Assembly: GCA_039920165.1 (NCBI GenBank)
Contig: JBDSEG010000273.1
Span: 1-13,059 of the forward strand
Reading direction: 5' to 3'
Source of the DNA: JBDSEG01 sp039920165
GTDB lineage: Bacteria > Pseudomonadota > Gammaproteobacteria > Burkholderiales > Burkholderiaceae_C
DNA length: 13,059 bases
The notes under the pieces were generated by a model, which saw nothing but the letters and a program-made list of their open reading frames with translations, was not told the DNA's origin and did not search any database. Both the position numbers and the translations under genes were made by a program. Shown here one piece after another: positions 6,656-13,059 of the stretch. Every line of letters begins with the position of its first letter. Positions within the stretch are counted from its first letter, which is position 1.

Positions 6656-8596
6656 ATGTCGTTGATACGCCAGATCTGGCTCCTGCTGCTGATGACGCTC
6701 GTCCTCGCCTTCGGCGCCAGCGTCGGCGTCACGGTCACCTCCGCACGCTCGACCTTGCAGACCCAGCTGCGGCTGAAAAATGCCGACAACGCGGCTTCGC
6801 TCGCGCTCGCGCTGTCGCAGCAAAAAGGCGATCGCGCCCTGCTCGAACTGCTGCTCGCGGCGCAGTTCGATACCGGCTTCTACCAGCGCATCCGCTATCT
6901 CGACGCGAGCGGCGCGGTGGCCCTGGTGCGCGAGGCGCCCGCGGCGCCCGGCGACGCGCCGCAATGGTTCATCGATCTGCTGCCGATCGCCTCCGAGCCC
7001 GGGGTGGCGCAGGTTTCGGACGGCTGGCGTGCCCTGGGCCAGATCGAGGTCGTGAGCCAGACCGCGTACGCGCACGACCAGTTGTGGCGCGGCAGCATGC
7101 AGGCGGCGTCCGCGCTCGGCGTGGTCGGCCTGCTGGCTGCTCTTGCCGGCGCTTTCCTTGTGGGCCGCATCCGCCGCCCGCTCGACGCCACCGTGGCGCA
7201 GGCGCGCGCCCTGGTCGAAGGCGAATTCATCCGCGTTGCCGAGCCGCGCGTGCCCGAGCTGCGCCGCCTCACGCAGGCCATGAATACGATGGTCCAGCGG
7301 CTGCGCGTCACCTTCGCAGCGCAGGCCGAGCAGGTCGAGCTGCTGCGCCGCCAGGCCAATTGCGATCGCCTCACGGGGCTGTCGAACCGTGCCCACTTCC
7401 TCGGCCGCCTCTCGACCACGCTGCAGCGCGAGGACGGCACTGCCGACGGCGGATTGCTGCTGTTGCGCGTGCTCGACCTGGCCGGCGTCAACCGCGATGC
7501 CGGCCATGCCGCGACCGACCACCTGATCGTCACCATCGCGCAGGCGCTGCGGCCGTATCCCGAGCGCGTCGACGGGTGCTTTCTGGGGCGCCTGAACGGG
7601 TCAGATTTCGCGCTCAGCCTGCCCGTCGCCGGCATGGCCGAAGAGACCGCGTATTCGCTCCTTACCGCGCTGCGACTGGTGCTTGCCAGTGTTGTTCCGG
7701 GGTCCGCGGTATGCATCGGCGCGGTCGAGACCCAGCGCGGCATGGCGCTGTCGGAAGTGATGGCCGGCGCCGATGCGGCGCTGGCCCGCGCCGAAAGCCG
7801 CGGGCCGTATGCCGTCGAGGTCGGCGCCGGGCCGGGCGCCAGCCTGCACCTTCGCGGCGAGGGCGCGTGGCGTCAGCGCATCGGCGAGGCGCTCGAGCAG
7901 CGCCGCCTGCGGCTGGTCGAATTTCCGCTGTTGGATGCGCGCGGCGCGCTGGTCCACCTCGAATGCCCGCTGCGCGTCCAGCTCGAAGCCGACGGGCCGT
8001 TCGAGCCCGCGGCGCGCTGGCTGCCGCTCGCGCTGCGCAGCCGCCTGACCGCCGAACTCGACGAGCGGGCGCTCGCCCTCGCGCTGGCGCAGACCGCGAT
8101 CGACCGCCGACCGCGCGGCATCAACCTCGCGCCGGCGTCGCTCGCCGACGCCGGCTTCGCCGGGCGGCTGCGCTCGCTGCTGTCGCAGGATCCCGATCTC
8201 GCCCAGCATCTTTGGATCGAGATCGCGGAAGGCGCTGCGGTCGAGCAGTTCGATGCCTTGCGCGAGCTGGTGCGTCAACTGCGCCCCACCGGCATCCGCT
8301 TCGGCCTCGAGCACGCCGGCGAGCGGCTGGCCTCCATCCCGCGCCTGATCGACCTCGGCATCGATTACGTCAAGCTCGATGCCTCGGTGGTCGTAGGGCT
8401 GGCGGCCGACGCCCATCGGCGCGCCTTCGTCCAGAGCAGCGTCACGCTGGTGCACAGTCTCGCGCTTAAGGCGTACGCCGAGGGCGTGGCCGATGCCGCC
8501 GATGCACAGGCGCTGTGGGACTGCGGCATCGACGCGATCACCGGCCCCATCGTCGGCGAGTACACCCCGACGACGGCTGGCTCTGCGAGCACCTGA
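6656..8596 (+). CDS. lapD: LapD-type c-di-GMP receptor with degenerate GGDEF and EAL domains
   Basis: A 646-residue inner membrane receptor. In the Pseudomonas Lap system, LapD binds c-di-GMP through its cytoplasmic EAL domain and then holds LapG in the periplasm, sparing the adhesin. Order seen here: membrane helix (about 7-28); a periplasmic LapD/MoxY-type sensor domain (about 30-145) that includes the DGW segment at 122-124; a second membrane helix (about 149-170); a HAMP-like linker (about 170-225); a GGDEF-like domain (about 235-385); and an EAL-like domain (about 405-640). Both enzymatic signatures are broken. GGDEF reads NGSDF (314-318), EAL reads ECP (436-438), and the DDFG metal-binding motif reads EHAG (552-555). 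Retained EAL-domain residues include Asn490 in INLAP, Lys573/Asp575 in YVKLD and EGV (609-611), which suit nucleotide binding without catalysis. The N-terminus MSLIRQIWLL resembles known LapD proteins. A strong Shine-Dalgarno supports the start. Confidence 0.93.
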   Translation: MSLIRQIWLLLLMTLVLAFGASVGVTVTSARSTLQTQLRLKNADNAASLALALSQQKGDRALLELLLAAQFDTGFYQRIRYLDASGAVALVREAPAAPGDAPQWFIDLLPIASEPGVAQVSDGWRALGQIEVVSQTAYAHDQLWRGSMQAASALGVVGLLAALAGAFLVGRIRRPLDATVAQARALVEGEFIRVAEPRVPELRRLTQAMNTMVQRLRVTFAAQAEQVELLRRQANCDRLTGLSNRAHFLGRLSTTLQREDGTADGGLLLLRVLDLAGVNRDAGHAATDHLIVTIAQALRPYPERVDGCFLGRLNGSDFALSLPVAGMAEETAYSLLTALRLVLASVVPGSAVCIGAVETQRGMALSEVMAGADAALARAESRGPYAVEVGAGPGASLHLRGEGAWRQRIGEALEQRRLRLVEFPLLDARGALVHLECPLRVQLEADGPFEPAARWLPLALRSRLTAELDERALALALAQTAIDRRPRGINLAPASLADAGFAGRLRSLLSQDPDLAQHLWIEIAEGAAVEQFDALRELVRQLRPTGIRFGLEHAGERLASIPRLIDLGIDYVKLDASVVVGLAADAHRRAFVQSSVTLVHSLALKAYAEGVADAADAQALWDCGIDAITGPIVGEYTPTTAGSAST

Positions 8597-8613
8597 AGCG
8601 CCGCGAGGAAGCG

Positions 8614-8647
8614 CTTCGAGATCGCAAGAACTTCGAGAACGCAAGCA
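8614..8647. repeat. 17-bp tandem repeat, two copies
   Basis: CTTCGAGATCGCAAGAA (8614-8630) is followed directly by CTTCGAGAACGCAAGCA (8631-8647), matching at 15 of 17 bases. It lies just after the lapD stop. The role is unknown; it may be a local slippage duplication. Confidence 0.7.
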
Positions 8648-8667
8648 GTCGGGCCAAGCAAGAATTT

Positions 8668-8703
8668 CGGGCCGGGCTTGTCGGTCTCGACAAGCCCGGC
8701 CCG
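8668..8703. terminator. Perfect 16-bp-stem hairpin, likely bidirectional terminator
   Basis: CGGGCCGGGCTTGTCG (8668-8683), loop GTCT (8684-8687), then the exact reverse complement (8688-8703). It stands between the convergent ends of lapD and the adhesin gene, where a shared terminator is expected. No clear T-tract follows on either strand, so intrinsic termination is not assured; it may instead act as a 3' stability structure. Confidence 0.6.
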
Positions 8704-8760
8704 ATCGGAAGCCCGGCGCCAACGAGGCAGGCGACCGGCACAGCCCGGCCGCCGTCTCTT

Positions 8761-11700
8761 TCAGGGCTCGGTCAGCAGCTTGCCCTTGGACACCATCTCG
8801 TTGAGCATCGCGGCTTCGGATGCACCGGCGCCGAGGCCGAGCTGAACGCCGAGGTCGACGCCCTTCAGCACGATCTCCTGGTCTTCTGCCGAGGCTGCGT
8901 ACACGCCGCCGGCGAAGCCGCCGGTCGAGCTGACGCGGATGACCGTATCGCCGCCGCTGAAATTGATATCCAGGTAGTGCGACAGGCTGGCCGGCGTCGG
9001 CGTGGCACCGACCAGCAGGTCGCGCAGGTCGAGCACATCACCCTGGGCGACATTGAAGTCGGTGATCGTATCGACCGCCGGCGCGCCCATGAGGCCGCGG
9101 TCGGCCAGCGACCAGGCGAACGTATCGCCGCCGAGTCCGCCGGTGAGCAGGTCGTTGCCGGCGCCGCCGTACAGCACGTCGTTGCCGTTGCCGCCGAAAA
9201 GCTGGTCCGCGCCGTCGCCACCGTAGAGCCGGTCGTTGCCGTCGCCGCCTTGCAGGATGTCGGCGCCGGCGCGGCCCATCAGCACGTCGTCGGCCGCAGT
9301 GCCGACCAGGTTGTCGTTGCCGGCGGTGCCGTCCCGCAGGCTGCCGCTGGGCAGCACGGCATTCGCGCTGCCGACGGAGATATCCAGCGTCGAGCTCGAC
9401 AGGTCGCCGTCGGCATCGCGCATGGTGTAGTTGAAGAGGTCGCCGTGGTTGCTCTCGGACCGTGCAAAGGCGATCTGCTGCACCACGAAGCCCTGACTGT
9501 TGTTCACGCCCGGTACGTAGGTCAGCACGATATAGCTGAAGGCGTTCGTATTGCTGATGGTCAGCGCATATTCGGTCGAGCTGCCGTTGCTGCCGGCGCT
9601 CAGAAAGTCGCCGGTGCCGACCTGCACGCCGTTGGCGTCGTAGGTGGTCCAGAACGCCGACGAGACCTGGTTCATCTGCGCGACGAACAGCGTTGCGCTG
9701 TTCACCGTCTCGCGCAGGTCGATGACCATGTGCTCGCCGTTGTCGATGCCCTTGTTGCCGACCGAGATGCCGGGCTTGGAACCACCTGCGTACTGGATCA
9801 ACGCCTGAGCGGTCGCGTCGAACGACGCCGTATTCAGATTGCCGCCCGAGACATAGCGCCCGTCACCGTTGTTGAATCCGTACACGCCGACCTGGCTTTG
9901 CCACTGCGTGACCGAGGTTCCGGTCACCACCGCCGTCGCCGGCAGATTCGAGTGGTAGCTGTAGCTGCCGTCGGCGCTCACCGTGAGCGTGCCGTCGGGG
10001 GTGGTGATGACGGTGTTGCCGGTCGGCGCGATCGCGTGCGTCACGCCGTCGAACTGCACCGACACCAGCGTCTTGCCGCCGTCCACCGCCACGTCGTTGG
10101 CGAGCAGGTTGCTCGCGACCGTGCCGCCGAAGACGACGGTCGCACCGTCGTGCAGCGCGGTTGGGTTGGTGTCGGTGACATTCAACGTGACCGTGGTCCA
10201 GCCGCTCGGCGTGATGCCGTCGGTGGCGCGGTACACGAAGCTGTCGGCGATCGGCGTGTTCGCCGCGTCGTGGATGAGCACCGGGGCGACGTAGGTGTAG
10301 CCGCCGTCGGCGTTCATGGTCACCTTGCCGCCGAGCGCGGTGGTGACGGTGTTGCTGCCGTTGGCGACGGTTCCCGCGCCGCTCGCGTTGGCCGCGAAGA
10401 CCGCCACGCTCAGCGTGCCCGGCCCGTCGATGTCGGTGTCGTTGACGAGCACGTTGCCGGGTGTCGTGGTACTGCCCTCGACCACGGTGTAGATGTCGGC
10501 GTTCGCGATCGGCGCGCTGTTCGTGCCGGTGATCGTGAACGACAGGGTCGCCGAAGACGTTGCTCCGGCCGCGTCGCGCATCGTGTAGCTGAAGCTTTCG
10601 TTGGCGATCTGTCCTTGCGCCAGCAGATCGGCTGCCGGGCGGCTCGCGGCGTAGCTGTACGAACCGTCGGCGTTCAGTGTCAGCGTGCCATAGGTGCCGA
10701 CCAGCGCCGTGCCCACCGCCCCGGCGCTGCCGCTGTAGGCCACTGCGAGAACCGTCTTGCTGTCGCCGGCGTCGACGTCGGTGTCGTTGGCGAGCACGCC
10801 AGTGACCGCCGTCGTCGTCAGCGTCGCGCCCTCGAATACGCTGCCGCTGTCGTTCTGTGCCACCGGCGCATCGTTCGTGCCCTGGATCGTCACCGTCAGC
10901 GTCGTCGACGACGTGGCGCCTGCCGTGTCGCGCACGCTGTAGGTGAAGGTGTCGGCGAGGGTATTGGCGGGCGTGCGCAACGCCTGCACCGCGGCCAGGT
11001 CGTTGTCGAGCGTATAGGTGTAGCTGCCGTCGGCGTTGAGCTGCAGCGATCCGTAGGCTCCCGCGGTCGCGCCGCCGACGATCCCTGCGGAGATGCCCGT
11101 CACCGCGGCAACCGTCTTGGTATCGCCGATGTCGACATCGGTGTCGTTGCCGAGCACGTTGCCCGTCGGGTTGACGCCAGCCACGGCGTTGTTCAGGCCG
11201 CCGGCTTCGACTGCGACCGCGCTATCGGCCACGCCGACGGGCGCATCGTTGACCGGCGTCACGCTGACCGTGACGACGTTCGGCACCGGGTCGAACAGGC
11301 CGCTGCTGTCGCGCACGCTGAATGTGAAGTTCGCGTACGGCGCGCCGCTCTCGTCGGCGGCCGGGACGAAGGTCAACTGGCCTGCCGAGATGGCTGCCGC
11401 GGCCACTAGCTGGCCGGCCGAGACCGCCACGCCGCCGAGTAGCAGTTGGCCGCTGGCGGGCAGGGAGTCGATGCGCACGGCGGTCGGCGCGACGTTGTTG
11501 CCGTCCTCGGCGTCGTTCATCACGAAGTTCGCGAGAGTGAGCGTGATCGGCGTGTCTTCGGCCGTCACCAGCACAGCGTCGCGGCCTTCCGGCAGCGAAT
11601 CGTTGTCGAGGATGGTGCCGATGCCGACGACGGAGTTCGGGTTGACGTTCGTCGCCGCGCCGAGGCTCATTGTCTCGGTCGGTTCGGTCAGCACGTCGTC

Positions 11701-13059
11701 GATGGTCGGAATTCGGACGATGAAGCCGCTCGATCCGGCCGGTACCGAAACGCTGTTGCCGGCGATCGCCGTGAAGCTCGCGCCGTTGTCGAACGACACC
11801 AGCGCGGCACCGGTGTCGGTGCCAAGCGTGGCGCTGCCGGAAGCCGGCGTGAGGGTGACGGTGGTCGGAGTCGTGCTCGCGTTGGACAGGTTGATCGTGA
11901 AGTCGAGATTGCCGCCTTCCACGACGGTCGGACTCGATACCGATGTGACCTGCGGACGGTCGTCGTCGGTACCACCGCCGCCGCCGCCGCCGTTGTCGAG
12001 AATCGTGCCGATACCCTGGCCGTCGCCGATGACGGCGTTGACCGGCGCAGTGAGATCGACGCTGAAGGTCTCCGCACCTTCGTAGACGGCGTCGTTGATG
12101 ATCGGTACCGTGACGGTCTGCGACACCACCCCCGGTGCGAACGTCAGGGTGCCCGCGCTGGCGGTGTAGTCCGATCCCGCCGTGGCGCTGCCGTCGGTGG
12201 TGTTGAAGGCCACCGTCACGGGCAGACCGGATGCGGCCGAAAGGGTCACCGTGAAGGTGGCCGTGCCCGCCGCTTCGTTGACCGTGACGTCGTTGATGGC
12301 AAGCGCCGGCGTGGCGTCGTTGTCCACGATCGTCGCGATGCCGGTTGCCGAGGCGTTGGTGGTGGTTCCCGCCGTGCGGGTCGCCACCAGCGAGAAGGAT
12401 TCGTCGAACTCGTCGATGGTGTCGTCCACGATGGGTGCCCGCACCAGCACGCTCGTGGCACCCGCGGCGATCGTCGCCGTGCTGCCGGCGTGCCAGGTGG
12501 CGCCGCCATCGGTGGAGACTTCCAGCGCCGTGAGGTAGTCGGCCCCGGCCGTCGCGGTGCCCGGCGTGGTAGCCAGGCTCACCGTCGTGGCCGCCGTGCT
12601 GGGGTTCGACAGCGAAACCGTGAACATCGCGAAGCCCGCGCCTTCGCTGACGCTCGGGCTCGATACCGCGAGACTCGGCGTGTCGTTGTCGTTGCCCCCC
12701 GTCCCCGAACCGTCGTCGACGATGGTTGTCAGCGAGGCCGCGTTGCCCAGGCTCGCACCGACCGGCGTCGCCAGATTCAGCGTGAAGGTTTCCGCGCTTT
12801 CGTAGACCGTGTCGTTCAGGATCGCCACGGTGACGAGCTGCGACAGCGTGCCCGGCGCGAAGGTCAGCGTACCTGCCGTGGCGGTGTAGTCCGAGCCGGC
12901 CGTGGCCGTGCCGTCGGCCGTGGCGTAGGCCACCGTCACCGGCGTGCTGCTGGGGTTGGACAGCGTGACGGTGTAGCTTGCGCTGCCCGCGGCTTCGTTG
13001 TAGGTCATCGGCCCGCTGACCGAGACGACCGGCAGGTCGTTGTCGAGGATCGTTCCGGT
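8761..13059 (-). CDS. Giant RTX adhesin, LapA-like type I secretion substrate (C-terminal part)
   Basis: At least 1432 residues of a large surface adhesin. The frame is open at the right edge: the codons before the Met at 13008 read TGTILDNDLPVVSVSGP, the end of one repeat and start of the next, so that Met is internal. Numbering from it, the order is: four Calx-beta-type repeats (to about 470); a cadherin-like domain (477-587); three VCBS/tandem-repeat-type domains (588-946), each with LNADGSYTY-like or NDTDVD motifs; a split VCBS-like domain (947-1030 and 1187-1212) interrupted by an insert (1031-1186); RTX nonapeptide repeats (1226-1297); and a type I secretion C-terminal domain (1298-1415). 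Such proteins are exported by ABC-type I secretion, fold on binding calcium outside the cell and mediate attachment. The neighbouring lapD, lapG and TolC-like genes support a LapA-like role regulated by c-di-GMP. The N-terminal retention module and LapG cleavage site would lie beyond position 13059. Confidence 0.95.
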   Translation of the reverse strand, partial: TGTILDNDLPVVSVSGPMTYNEAAGSASYTVTLSNPSSTPVTVAYATADGTATAGSDYTATAGTLTFAPGTLSQLVTVAILNDTVYESAETFTLNLATPVGASLGNAASLTTIVDDGSGTGGNDNDTPSLAVSSPSVSEGAGFAMFTVSLSNPSTAATTVSLATTPGTATAGADYLTALEVSTDGGATWHAGSTATIAAGATSVLVRAPIVDDTIDEFDESFSLVATRTAGTTTNASATGIATIVDNDATPALAINDVTVNEAAGTATFTVTLSAASGLPVTVAFNTTDGSATAGSDYTASAGTLTFAPGVVSQTVTVPIINDAVYEGAETFSVDLTAPVNAVIGDGQGIGTILDNGGGGGGGTDDDRPQVTSVSSPTVVEGGNLDFTINLSNASTTPTTVTLTPASGSATLGTDTGAALVSFDNGASFTAIAGNSVSVPAGSSGFIVRIPTIDDVLTEPTETMSLGAATNVNPNSVVGIGTILDNDSLPEGRDAVLVTAEDTPITLTLANFVMNDAEDGNNVAPTAVRIDSLPASGQLLLGGVAVSAGQLVAAAAISAGQLTFVPAADESGAPYANFTFSVRDSSGLFDPVPNVVTVSVTPVNDAPVGVADSAVAVEAGGLNNAVAGVNPTGNVLGNDTDVDIGDTKTVAAVTGISAGIVGGATAGAYGSLQLNADGSYTYTLDNDLAAVQALRTPANTLADTFTYSVRDTAGATSSTTLTVTIQGTNDAPVAQNDSGSVFEGATLTTTAVTGVLANDTDVDAGDSKTVLAVAYSGSAGAVGTALVGTYGTLTLNADGSYSYAASRPAADLLAQGQIANESFSYTMRDAAGATSSATLSFTITGTNSAPIANADIYTVVEGSTTTPGNVLVNDTDIDGPGTLSVAVFAANASGAGTVANGSNTVTTALGGKVTMNADGGYTYVAPVLIHDAANTPIADSFVYRATDGITPSGWTTVTLNVTDTNPTALHDGATVVFGGTVASNLLANDVAVDGGKTLVSVQFDGVTHAIAPTGNTVITTPDGTLTVSADGSYSYHSNLPATAVVTGTSVTQWQSQVGVYGFNNGDGRYVSGGNLNTASFDATAQALIQYAGGSKPGISVGNKGIDNGEHMVIDLRETVNSATLFVAQMNQVSSAFWTTYDANGVQVGTGDFLSAGSNGSSTEYALTISNTNAFSYIVLTYVPGVNNSQGFVVQQIAFARSESNHGDLFNYTMRDADGDLSSSTLDISVGSANAVLPSGSLRDGTAGNDNLVGTAADDVLMGRAGADILQGGDGNDRLYGGDGADQLFGGNGNDVLYGGAGNDLLTGGLGGDTFAWSLADRGLMGAPAVDTITDFNVAQGDVLDLRDLLVGATPTPASLSHYLDINFSGGDTVIRVSSTGGFAGGVYAASAEDQEIVLKGVDLGVQLGLGAGASEAAMLNEMVSKGKLLTEP
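8764..9117 (-). other. Type I secretion C-terminal target domain of the adhesin
   Basis: Residues 1298-1415. The segment VDTITDFNVAQGDVLDLRDL, followed by LSHYLDINFSGGDTVIRVSS and a final EIVLKGVDL, matches the VCA0849-type C-terminal domain of type I secreted RTX adhesins from memory of the family. The uncleaved signal read by the ABC transporter is expected within the last ~60 residues. Confidence 0.85.
9118..9333 (-). repeat. RTX (hemolysin-type) calcium-binding nonapeptide array
   Basis: Residues 1226-1297 hold about seven to eight nonapeptides of the GGxGxDxLx type, for example GGDGNDRLY, GGDGADQLF, GGNGNDVLY and GGAGNDLLT. In RTX proteins these bind calcium and form a parallel beta-roll that drives folding after export. 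The first two or three copies (GTAGNDNLV, GTAADDVLM, GRAGADILQ) are more degenerate. Confidence 0.93.
9451..9918 (-). other. Insert domain within a split VCBS-like domain, candidate ligand-binding module
   Basis: Residues 1031-1186 break the VCBS-like domain between its SADGSYSY half and its LFNYTMRDADGD half. The insert is rich in Asn, Gly and aromatics and contains GVYGFNNGDGRYVSGG, NKGIDNGEHMVIDLRE and AFWTTYDANGVQVGTG, a pattern suggesting a beta-sandwich. In other RTX adhesins, ligand-binding domains are known to sit inside a split domain just before the RTX repeats, so I infer a binding role. The ligand cannot be told from sequence. Confidence 0.6.
10171..11580 (-). repeat. Cadherin-like and VCBS-type repeat region of the adhesin
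   Basis: A cadherin-like domain (residues 477-587, starting AVLVTAEDTPITLTLANF) is followed by three related domains of about 120 residues (588-709, 710-829, 830-946). The boundaries carry NDAPV or NSAPI, followed by VLGNDTDVD-type and GSYTYTLDND-type motifs and SVRDTAGATSS-type ends. The second and third VCBS copies are more diverged. These act as extender domains that lift the distal binding region from the cell. Confidence 0.85.
11599..13059 (-). repeat. Calx-beta-type repeats in alternating A-B-A-B order
   Basis: Four repeats of about 105-125 residues, each ending in a VDD/DND/DNG motif. Copies 1 (about 12715-13035) and 3 (11992-12315) share NEAAG...AGSDYTA.AGTLTFAPG and NDxVYExAETF. Copies 2 (12316-12681) and 4 (11599-11958) instead share a DNGASF/DGGATW turn, an AAGATS/PAGSSG loop and a (V/I)DD..(D)E..E(S/T) end. 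The array continues past the right edge. Confidence 0.85.
11971..11991 (-). repeat. Polyglycine-coding GCC tract
   Basis: Seven consecutive Gly codons (residues 340-346 of the adhesin), five of them identical GGC, seen as GCC units on the plus strand. They form a flexible linker before Calx-beta copy 4 and are a possible length-variable site. Confidence 0.7.

Noticed and set aside
8515..11409. A very long open frame (964 codons) on the plus strand, antisense to the adhesin and running back into lapD.
   Set aside because: The protein is a low-information Arg/Ala/Val/His-rich string with no recognisable domain, while the opposite strand encodes clear Calx-beta, VCBS and RTX domains. Long stop-free antisense frames are common in high-GC genes with repeated codon patterns.
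9118..13059. Repetitive DNA considered as a CRISPR array.
   Set aside because: The periodicity is protein-coding (9-residue and ~120-residue units) with diverged copies, not identical short repeats with unique spacers.

Overview
This is a high-GC window from a Gram-negative proteobacterium, most likely a betaproteobacterium (Rhodocyclales/Burkholderiales-like). The main clue is the pair of pyruvate dehydrogenase genes in which the E3 subunit carries its own N-terminal lipoyl domain, an arrangement typical of Betaproteobacteria and Neisseria. The taxonomic call is inference; there is no rRNA or other marker gene here.

Layout. (1) Positions 2-3207 (+): the end of the pyruvate dehydrogenase operon, with a 5'-truncated aceF (E2) joined by an ATGA overlap to lpdA (lipoyl-E3). 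(2) Positions 3221-3881: a small mercury-related island. A C-terminal merR remnant on the minus strand abuts an intact merP (+), followed one base later by a 72-residue Cys-rich GDCCVxC protein (+). merT, merA and the DNA-binding half of merR are absent here. (3) Positions 4098-8596: a TolC-family outer membrane secretion channel (-), divergent from lapG (+) and lapD (+). (4) Positions 8597-8760: a convergent intergenic region with a perfect 16-bp-stem hairpin and a 17-bp tandem repeat. (5) Positions 8761-13059 (-): the C-terminal ~1430 residues of a giant RTX adhesin that runs off the right edge. From N to C it has alternating Calx-beta-type repeats, a cadherin-like domain, VCBS-like repeats, a VCBS-like domain split by a ~155-residue insert, RTX nonapeptide repeats and a type I secretion C-terminal domain.

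How the genes fit together. The right-hand 9 kb is a Lap-type biofilm adhesion module. The adhesin would leave the cell by type I secretion through the TolC-like pore. LapG is a periplasmic Cys protease that clips such adhesins near their N-terminus, and LapD is an inner-membrane c-di-GMP receptor with degenerate GGDEF and EAL domains that sequesters LapG when c-di-GMP is high. The ABC transporter and membrane fusion protein of the secretion system, and the adhesin N-terminus with the expected LapG site, are not in the window. No tRNA, rRNA, CRISPR array, transposase or complete mobile element was seen.
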